Source of the DNA: Candidatus Woesearchaeota archaeon
GTDB taxonomy: Archaea > Nanobdellota > Nanobdellia > Woesearchaeales > GW2011-AR4
Reading direction: 5' to 3'
NCBI GenBank assembly: GCA_030751755.1
Contig: JASMFO010000021.1
Location: 1-17,957, forward strand
DNA length: 17,957 nucleotides
In this document: positions 13,335 to 17,957 of the stretch, in pieces
Position numbering within the stretch: position 1 is the stretch's first letter
Layout of the letters: each line of letters begins with the position of its first letter
The notes under the pieces: generated by a model
What the model was told of the DNA's origin: nothing
The model's database searches: none
Seen by the model: the letters and a program-made list of their open reading frames with translations, nothing else
Position numbers and translations under genes: made by a program

Positions 13335-14579
13335 TTAAAAAAACTTATTCAAACCTTCTTGGTTATTTTTGGAGGGTTGTTTTTCATTGTTTTCGAAAAT
13401 CGGTTGTCCATATACTCCGTCGTAGCCCGGCTTGATTTTTATTTTTCCTTCCCTATTGCTTATTATTGCATCTGCAATTTTTTCATTTGTTGCTTTGATT
13501 AAATCATCTTTTTTTGCTTCTAATAAAATATTTAATTCTGAATCAAAATTATTAATCAGATTGTTATATTCCTGCCATATTTTTTTTGACGCTACGCCGG
13601 AATTAAGCAAAGCGGATAATATTTCTGATAATGGGATTAATGATTTAAATGGTGCAGCATCTTTAGGGTTGTAGCCTTCTTCCCTATCTGCTAGTTTTTC
13701 AACTCTTTGCAAAACTCCAACAGTTAAAGGTCTTTTACATTTAGGGCAGATATTCTTGTTTTTCAGAGCTTCTTTTGGTTCTAAACAAACATTGCAAGCA
13801 CGATGTCCATCTAAATGATATTTTCCATAGTTTGGATCAACTTCAATAGTCATCTCAATTTTTTTATTTTTCAATGAATTTATTATTTCATTATAGTTTA
13901 ATTCACAGTCAAAAATTGTTGCTTCTCGTCCAATGCGCCAGGGCCAGTAAGAATGCAAGTCTGAAAAGCTGACAATAGAAAAATCATCTAATTGTGACAA
14001 GCGCCAATTCATTGCTGGATCAGAACTTAATCCAGTTTCTACTGCATGAATATGCTTTGTTTGATCCTTAAAGCATCCTTTTATTGAATCAAATCCTGAA
14101 TTTGAGCCGAACAGGCTAAACCAGGGCGTCCAAATATGGGCTGGAATTATTTCAGTATCTTTATCAATGTTTTTCATCATTTCTACAAATTCCACACAAG
14201 ATATTCCAAAAATTGGCCTGCCATCATAATCTAATCTTCCTTTTTTTAGCAGCTCTGCATTAATCTGCTCAACAACATCAAAGTTTTTTGCCAAAACAAC
14301 ATTATGGATTCGTCTTCCTTTGCCATCCTGAGTATATATCAATGAGATTTCTGTCTGCAATAAAAAATTAAAATTTGTTTTAGTTTTTAAAATTCCTGAA
14401 CCATCTTCAGTCAACTCATTTTTTAATTCTTTGATCCATTCAGGATGCGTAAAGTCTCCTGTACCTAAAAGATTTAACCCTTTAATTTTAGCATATTTTT
14501 CCAAGTTAGTAATATTAAGAGTTTTAGAAGTTGCCCTGCTGAATCTTGAATGTATATGTAAATCTGCAATTAATCTCAT
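13335..14579 (-). CDS. EndoQ-like PHP-family DNA repair endonuclease
   Basis: Endonuclease Q, known from Thermococcales and some Bacillus, nicks DNA 5' of deaminated bases (uracil, hypoxanthine) and abasic sites. The 414-aa length fits. The N-terminal PHP metal site shows DLHIHS (6-11), GTGDFTHPEW (39-48), TE (76-77), H92, PAHIWTPW (146-153) and SDLHSYWPWRIGREAT (206-221). A C4 zinc motif follows: CNVC (262-265) and CPKC (278-281), then the family block LQRVEKLADRE and, near the C-terminus, PGYDGVYG (384-391). The tail after about 395 is polar and variable. PHP members can also be phosphoesterases, but the zinc motif and PGYDG block fit EndoQ. It is divergent from the ZIP transporter; the shared 92-nt gap holds both promoters. 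Confidence 0.87.
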   Translation of the reverse strand: MRLIADLHIHSRFSRATSKTLNITNLEKYAKIKGLNLLGTGDFTHPEWIKELKNELTEDGSGILKTKTNFNFLLQTEISLIYTQDGKGRRIHNVVLAKNFDVVEQINAELLKKGRLDYDGRPIFGISCVEFVEMMKNIDKDTEIIPAHIWTPWFSLFGSNSGFDSIKGCFKDQTKHIHAVETGLSSDPAMNWRLSQLDDFSIVSFSDLHSYWPWRIGREATIFDCELNYNEIINSLKNKKIEMTIEVDPNYGKYHLDGHRACNVCLEPKEALKNKNICPKCKRPLTVGVLQRVEKLADREEGYNPKDAAPFKSLIPLSEILSALLNSGVASKKIWQEYNNLINNFDSELNILLEAKKDDLIKATNEKIADAIISNREGKIKIKPGYDGVYGQPIFENNEKQPSKNNQEGLNKFF

Positions 14580-14671
14580 GGTGTTTTTGTGTTTTTATTG
14601 TGTTTTTAATTTTTTCTAATTCTAAAAAATAAAAACAAAGATTTAAATAAATTGGTTTTAACAAATAATAT

Positions 14672-15421
14672 ATGCTTGATGCCTGGATTTATACATTAGT
14701 AAGCGTATTAATTGTTAGTTTAATCTCTTTTGTAGGCATACTGACATTTTCAATAAAAGTAAATAAACTAAAAAACATTTTATTGTATATGGTAAGCTTC
14801 TCTGCCGGAGCTTTGTTTGGAGATGCTTTTATTCATTTACTGCCGGAGGTTATAGAAGAGGCTGGCTTTGGGCTGGAGATTTCTTTTTATTTGATGTTTG
14901 GAATTGCATTTTCATTTATAATTGAGAAGTTCATCCATTGGAGACACTGCCATATTCCTAACTCAAAGGAGCATGTGCATCCCTTTGCCATGATGAATCT
15001 TTTTGGTGATGCTGTGCATAATTTTATTGACGGCGTCATTATTGGAGCAAGCTATTTAGTAAGTATACCTGTTGGCATTGCAACAACTTTAGCAGTCATT
15101 CTGCACGAGATTCCATCAGAGATTGGAGATTTTGGGGTATTGTTACATGGAGGCTTTTCAAAGGGCAAAGCATTATTTTTTAATTTTATTACTGCATTGA
15201 CTGCAATTTTTGGTGCAGTTGTTTCTTTATTGGTCAGTTTATATGTAGAAAATATTACTGCATTTTTAATACCTTTTGCAGCTGGCACTTTTATTTACAT
15301 AGCAGGTTCTGATTTAATACCAGAGCTACATAAAGAAGTTGAGGTTAAAAAATCTTTATTGCAGTTTATTGCAATTGTTCTTGGAGTGATGGTAATGCTA
15401 TCCTTGCTGATGTTAGGATAG
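14672..15421 (+). CDS. ZIP-family metal transporter
   Basis: ZIP proteins move Zn2+ or other divalent metals into the cytosol. The 249-aa protein has about eight hydrophobic segments, with metal-site motifs in the two central ones: DAVHNFIDG (113-121) in TM4 and HEIPSEIGDF (145-154) in TM5. A histidine-containing stretch (FIHWRHCHIPNSKEHVHP, about 87-104) forms the loop before TM4, as in many ZIPs. The early FSAGALFGDAFIHLLPE (43-59) is also characteristic. A TATA-like GATTTAAATAAATT at about 14640-14653 is 25 nt before the ATG, so the mRNA is probably leaderless. Metal preference cannot be read from sequence. Confidence 0.93.
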   Translation: MLDAWIYTLVSVLIVSLISFVGILTFSIKVNKLKNILLYMVSFSAGALFGDAFIHLLPEVIEEAGFGLEISFYLMFGIAFSFIIEKFIHWRHCHIPNSKEHVHPFAMMNLFGDAVHNFIDGVIIGASYLVSIPVGIATTLAVILHEIPSEIGDFGVLLHGGFSKGKALFFNFITALTAIFGAVVSLLVSLYVENITAFLIPFAAGTFIYIAGSDLIPELHKEVEVKKSLLQFIAIVLGVMVMLSLLMLG

Positions 15422-15454
15422 TGCGTTTTGTATGCATTGCCGTCGGAAAAACGA

Positions 15455-15466
15455 AAAGTTTAAATA
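15455..15466 (+). promoter_or_regulatory. Promoter of the 81-aa basic protein gene
   Basis: AAAGTTTAAATA is a good archaeal BRE/TATA-like site. A transcript starting about 25 nt downstream would carry a leader of roughly 45-50 nt, ending in the strong Shine-Dalgarno GGAGGT at 15525-15530. Most other genes here look leaderless, so this combination suggests high expression. Confidence 0.6.
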
Positions 15467-15536
15467 GAAAGTGCATTGAAAGATTTGAGATATAAGGCGG
15501 GTGGTCGTCTAATAATTAAAAACTGGAGGTAATTTA

Positions 15537-15782
15537 ATGGCACAAAAAGTAGCAAAAGTAGGAGTAAAAAGAGCAGCAGGTTACCTGTATTTTCTTGATA
15601 AGAAAGGTAACGTTGCCAGGGCTAAAATGGCCAGGGGCAAGAAAAAAGGAAAGGCCAAAATCCAAGTGGTTGCCAAGGTAGGGGTTAAGAAAAAGAAAGG
15701 ATATCTCTATTTTATTGACAAGAAAGGAGATGTTTCAATGGCCAAGATGGTCAGAGGCGGAAGAAAAAAGAAAAGGAGGTAA
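15537..15782 (+). CDS. 81-aa highly basic protein of two tandem repeat units
   Basis: The protein is two copies of one unit. VAKVGVKRAAGYLYFLDKKG (5-24) aligns with VAKVGVKKKKGYLYFIDKKG (45-64) at a 40-residue offset, and each unit goes on to an AKM-x-RG end followed by a Lys/Arg-rich linker or tail (GKKKGKAK; GRKKKRR). Each unit probably forms a small beta sheet with exposed aromatic residues and basic arms. Very high charge, strong promoter and strong ribosome site resemble an abundant nucleic-acid-binding or chromatin protein, or an rRNA-associated protein. I recognise no named family (not MC1, Cren7, Sul7 or histone). Function is inference only. A T-rich terminator follows at once, then tRNA genes. 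Confidence 0.8.
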   Translation: MAQKVAKVGVKRAAGYLYFLDKKGNVARAKMARGKKKGKAKIQVVAKVGVKKKKGYLYFIDKKGDVSMAKMVRGGRKKKRR

Positions 15783-15783
15783 T

Positions 15784-15811
15784 TCTTTTTTTTATTTTTG
15801 TTTTTTTATTT
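15784..15811 (+). terminator. T-rich terminator after the basic protein gene
   Basis: Immediately after the stop codon comes a run of long T tracts (T8, T5, T7 separated by single A or G), which is the usual archaeal intrinsic termination signal. Confidence 0.6.
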
Positions 15812-15872
15812 AATATCATTTATTGAGCCGAAACATATTTAAACAAAATTCTATTCTTAAGATTGTCTAAAT

Positions 15873-15958
15873 GCCCTCGTAGCTTAGTAGGTAAAGCGTA
15901 TGGCTGTTAGCTTTGTGTTGAAACCATAAGATCACCAGTTCGAGTCTGGTCGAGGGCG
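15873..15958 (+). tRNA. tRNA-Asn (GTT) with 13-nt intron
   Basis: The acceptor arms GCCCTCG (15873-15879) and CGAGGGC (15951-15957) pair fully, with discriminator G. The D arm is GCTT...AAGC, the anticodon stem TATGG/CCATA (15899-15903 and 15924-15928), the variable loop AGATC, and the T arm ACCAG-TTCGAGT-CTGGT. The anticodon loop is 20 nt rather than 7. Removing 15910-15922 (GCTTTGTGTTGAA) restores CTGTTAA with anticodon GTT at 15906-15908, placing the intron at the canonical 37/38 site. No CCA is encoded. A T7 run separates it from the next tRNA. Confidence 0.93.
15910..15922 (+). other. tRNA-Asn intron
   Basis: This 13-nt insert follows A37. It resembles the intron of the next tRNA, as both begin GCT and end GAA. 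The bulge-helix-bulge form recognised by the archaeal splicing endonuclease would be weak here, implying a relaxed-specificity enzyme. The exact boundary may shift by one A. Confidence 0.8.
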
Positions 15959-15965
15959 TTTTTTT

Positions 15966-16052
15966 GGGCCTGTAGTTCAGTCTGGTTAGAATGATCGACT
16001 GATAGCTATGCTGGAAATCGATTGGTCCTCAGTTCAAATCTGAGCAGGCCCA
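15966..16052 (+). tRNA. tRNA-Ile (GAT) with 12-nt intron
   Basis: Acceptor GGGCCTG (15966-15972) pairs with CAGGCCC (16045-16051), with discriminator A. The D arm is GTTC...GAAT, the anticodon stem ATCGA/TCGAT (15994-15998 and 16018-16022), the variable loop TGGTC, and the T arm CTCAG-TTCAAAT-CTGAG. The anticodon loop is 19 nt. Removing 16005-16016 (GCTATGCTGGAA) gives CTGATAA with anticodon GAT at 16001-16003, again the 37/38 position. No CCA is encoded. It lies 7 nt after tRNA-Asn and is probably co-transcribed or the product of paired genes. Confidence 0.93.
16005..16016 (+). other. tRNA-Ile intron
   Basis: This 12-nt insert follows A37 and is similar to the tRNA-Asn intron (GCT...TG...GAA). 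A three-pair AGC/GCT mini-stem can form at its base. It is near the lower size limit known for archaeal tRNA introns. Confidence 0.8.
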
Positions 16053-16131
16053 TATTTTTGTTCTGGCATTCTAGTGATAAAAAATAAAACTTTTTGTAAG
16101 TTTGGTGCAAGAAATGTTGTTACTACCCAAA

Positions 16132-16184
16132 AAGTTTAAATATAAGTTATTATTTTAAGATAGCTACACTTAAATAAAGGGAGG
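16132..16184 (+). promoter_or_regulatory. Promoter and Shine-Dalgarno of the PKD lipoprotein gene
   Basis: AAAGTTTAAATATAAG at about 16132-16147 closely matches the TATA site before the basic protein gene. A GGGAGG Shine-Dalgarno at 16179-16184 lies 5 nt before ATG 16190. This favours ATG 16190 over the in-frame TTG at 16187. Confidence 0.6.
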
Positions 16185-16189
16185 TTTTG

Positions 16190-17302
16190 ATGGTGAAAAA
16201 AGAAATCATTTTTGCATTGATGATTATTTCTATTTTTTTAGTTAGCGCGTGTGATGTTTATAACACTCTTTATGTAAAACAAGCTGATACAGAAGAAGCA
16301 GTAGAGGTTCCTGAAGAAGCTATAATAATAGAAATAGGTGATGACTCAGAAGAAGATATGGGGGATGTAACAGGAGAGGTTATAGAAGAGATTGATATTG
16401 AAGATTTACTTGAAGAAGAGGATGTAATAGGTGTAGAAGAAGTTGAAATAAATATTGAAGATGTCTTTGACGAGGAAGCAATTGAAGAAAAAGAAATTCC
16501 TGAAGATGTAAATGTCATAATTGTTGATGAGACTGAGCTTGTGAGCTTGGTTCCAAAAGCAGAAGATCCTGATAAAGACACCTTAATTTTCACATTTACG
16601 AGTCCGTTAGATGATAGTGGCGAATGGCAGACCACTTATGGTGATGCAGGCGAGTATACAGTCACTATAACTGTAAGTGACGGCTCATTGACGGCAAGCA
16701 AGGAAGCTTTAGTCATAGTTAACAGGAAAGAGGAAGCACCGGTTATTGAAAGCTTTGGTCCTGAGCAAACAGCTGTAGAGGTTGATGAAACAGATTCAGT
16801 GGTATTTGCTATCACGGCTTCTGACTTGAATGATGATGAATTGGCATATTCATGGAAAGTTGACGGGATTGAGGTAGGGGATGATGCTTCTATTGAATAC
16901 CATACAACTTATGATGATTCTGGGTCTCATACTGTCAAAGTTACTGTATTGGATGATATATTTGAGACAGAGAAGATATGGTCGGTTACTGTAGGCAATG
17001 TAAACAGGAAACCTGGGCTTTCAAGAGTAAATGATATAGAAGCAAAAGAAACAGATACTGTTATTATTAAGCTGGAAGCATGGGATGATGATGGGGATGA
17101 CTTAAGTTATGGTATTGATGACGAAAACTTTGTGCAGGAGGACGGAAATATGTTCACATGGGAAACTACTTATGATGATGCTGGGGAATATTCAGTCATG
17201 GTGACAGTCTCTGACGGGGTAGATTCTATAACCCAAGAAGTCGGGGTAACAGTAGAGAATGTCAACAGAGCACCTATCATACTGGATATAGTTCAGAAGT
17301 AG
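16190..17302 (+). CDS. Secreted acidic lipoprotein with PKD/Ig-like repeats
   Basis: The 370-aa product begins with a lipoprotein signal: basic MVKK, a hydrophobic core, and lipobox VSAC with Cys21 as the likely lipid-attached residue. Next comes a very acidic, Glu/Asp-rich spacer (about 33-105). Then follow three PKD/cadherin-like beta-sandwich repeats (about 110-178, 184-270, 274-358), each with a motif of the type TTYDDAGEYSVMVTVSDG. Such domains sit on the cell surface and mediate adhesion or Ca2+-dependent folding; the DDDGDD-type acidic loops would suit Ca2+. The second and third repeats end in GNVNRKP and ENVNRAP, showing internal duplication. The next gene is a paralogue. Partner and target are unknown. 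Confidence 0.85.
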   Translation: MVKKEIIFALMIISIFLVSACDVYNTLYVKQADTEEAVEVPEEAIIIEIGDDSEEDMGDVTGEVIEEIDIEDLLEEEDVIGVEEVEINIEDVFDEEAIEEKEIPEDVNVIIVDETELVSLVPKAEDPDKDTLIFTFTSPLDDSGEWQTTYGDAGEYTVTITVSDGSLTASKEALVIVNRKEEAPVIESFGPEQTAVEVDETDSVVFAITASDLNDDELAYSWKVDGIEVGDDASIEYHTTYDDSGSHTVKVTVLDDIFETEKIWSVTVGNVNRKPGLSRVNDIEAKETDTVIIKLEAWDDDGDDLSYGIDDENFVQEDGNMFTWETTYDDAGEYSVMVTVSDGVDSITQEVGVTVENVNRAPIILDIVQK

Positions 17303-17326
17303 TAATTTTTATTTTTAAAATGAAAA

Positions 17327-17957
17327 ATGAAGAGAAGAATAATATTATTTCTGATATTATTTGTTAGCTTTGTATATTCGGCCAGTTCTTTAAAAACTTT
17401 TGAAATTGATGAAACAGAAAAGCTCAGTTTAGGGATTAAAACAGACGATCCTGATGCTGATAATCTTGTTTATACCTTTACAGAGCCCTTGGATGACAAT
17501 GGTGAATGGCAGACCACTTATGGTGATGTAGGAGAGTATACGGCTGTAATTACAGTAAGTGACGGCGAAAATCAAGTAAGTGAGGAAATTTTAATTATAG
17601 TCCATAAAAAGGAAGCAGAACCTTCTATAGATAGTTTTGCGCCGAAAGAGGCTTTTATAGCTATTGATGAAGGTGGCAGTGTAAAGTTTGAGATTGCTGC
17701 TTCTGATTTAAATGATGAGGAATTGACATATAAATGGTTATTGGATGGTGATGCTGTTTCTGACAATAAAGAATTTCTTTTTGAAACAGATTATGAAGAT
17801 AATGGGGAATATACTATAAAATTTACTGTTAGTGATGGCACCTTTAATGTAAGCAAGGAATGGGATGTAAATGTCAATGATGTTGCCCTTGATAATATTT
17901 TAGAGCAGATTGAGGCTATTTCTGTTCTTGAAGGAGAAACAGCAAGTCTAAAGCTGC
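17327..17957 (+). CDS. Secreted PKD/Ig-like repeat protein, 5' part (runs off window)
   Basis: ATG 17327 opens a frame that continues past the window end (210 codons seen). An N-terminal signal peptide (MKRRIILFLILFVSFVYSAS) is followed by two PKD-like repeats. The first (about 23-92; EPLDDNGEWQTTYGDVGEY) is nearly identical to the first repeat of the upstream lipoprotein, and the second has ASDLNDEELTYKWLLDGD, matching ASDLNDDELAYSWKVDG in the neighbour. There is no lipobox cysteine, so this one is probably cut by signal peptidase I or kept as an anchor, unlike its paralogue. It starts 24 nt after the previous stop and is probably in the same operon. An earlier ATG at 17320 is in another frame and stops after 15 codons. 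Confidence 0.82.
   Translation, partial: MKRRIILFLILFVSFVYSASSLKTFEIDETEKLSLGIKTDDPDADNLVYTFTEPLDDNGEWQTTYGDVGEYTAVITVSDGENQVSEEILIIVHKKEAEPSIDSFAPKEAFIAIDEGGSVKFEIAASDLNDEELTYKWLLDGDAVSDNKEFLFETDYEDNGEYTIKFTVSDGTFNVSKEWDVNVNDVALDNILEQIEAISVLEGETASLKL

Noticed and set aside
16113..16160. Short frame starting near GTG 16110 before the lipoprotein gene
   Set aside because: It spans the TATA box and stops within about 18 codons; it is non-coding promoter DNA.
16270..16635. Minus-strand Ser/Thr-rich frame opposite the PKD lipoprotein
   Set aside because: It is antisense to the GAA/GAT-rich acidic spacer, which automatically yields Ser-rich antisense frames.
1..17957. CRISPR arrays, insertion sequences with transposase, prophage genes
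   Set aside because: No regularly spaced repeats, transposase motifs or phage structural genes were seen; only the small palindromic element suggests mobility.

Overview
This is an AT-rich archaeal window, probably from a small-genome DPANN-type lineage (Woesearchaeota/Pacearchaeota-like). The archaeal call rests on the content: an archaeal-type ftsZ-secE-spt5-rpl11 cluster, D-aminoacyl-tRNA deacylase DtdA, archaeal CMP kinase, an EndoQ-like PHP nuclease, a COG1395-type regulator, TATA-box promoters often placed for leaderless transcripts, and two tRNA genes with introns at the canonical 37/38 position. The DPANN placement is inference from overall flavour (short proteins, small AbrB and four-Cys proteins), not proof.

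Layout. 1-3397 (minus) is a compact gene set read right to left: a 57-aa AbrB-like protein, a 106-aa four-cysteine protein, a 42-aa small protein overlapping it, a P-type Ca2+ ATPase, and the start of a Na+/Ca2+-exchanger-type antiporter. It looks like one calcium-export operon with its own small regulators. 3561-4451 (plus) is dtdA. A 38-aa gene with a strong Shine-Dalgarno lies on the minus strand at 4531-4647, and 4854-5780 (plus) is an AbrB-PhoU fusion regulator. 5956-7260 (minus) is an amino-acid-kinase-fold protein with an extra N-terminal region.

7470-11507 (minus) is the housekeeping block read right to left: cmk, FKBP-type prolyl isomerase, ftsZ (TTG start), secE, spt5 and rpl11 with a long charged tail. 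The usual L1-L10-L12 genes do not follow rpl11. Between cmk and the divergent COG1395 regulator gene sits a compact palindromic element (about 11555-11714) flanked by an 11-bp direct repeat, resembling a MITE insertion between two promoters. 12625-14579 (minus) holds an unknown 220-aa protein and the EndoQ-like nuclease; 14672-15421 (plus) is a ZIP metal transporter.

15537-17957 (plus) has an 81-aa very basic protein made of two tandem copies of one unit, tRNA-Asn and tRNA-Ile genes with 13- and 12-nt introns, and two adjacent paralogous secreted proteins with PKD/Ig-like repeats. The first is an acidic lipoprotein; the second runs off the window. The points most worth following up are the palindromic element, the calcium operon with its unannotated small genes, the duplicated basic protein and the miniature tRNA introns.
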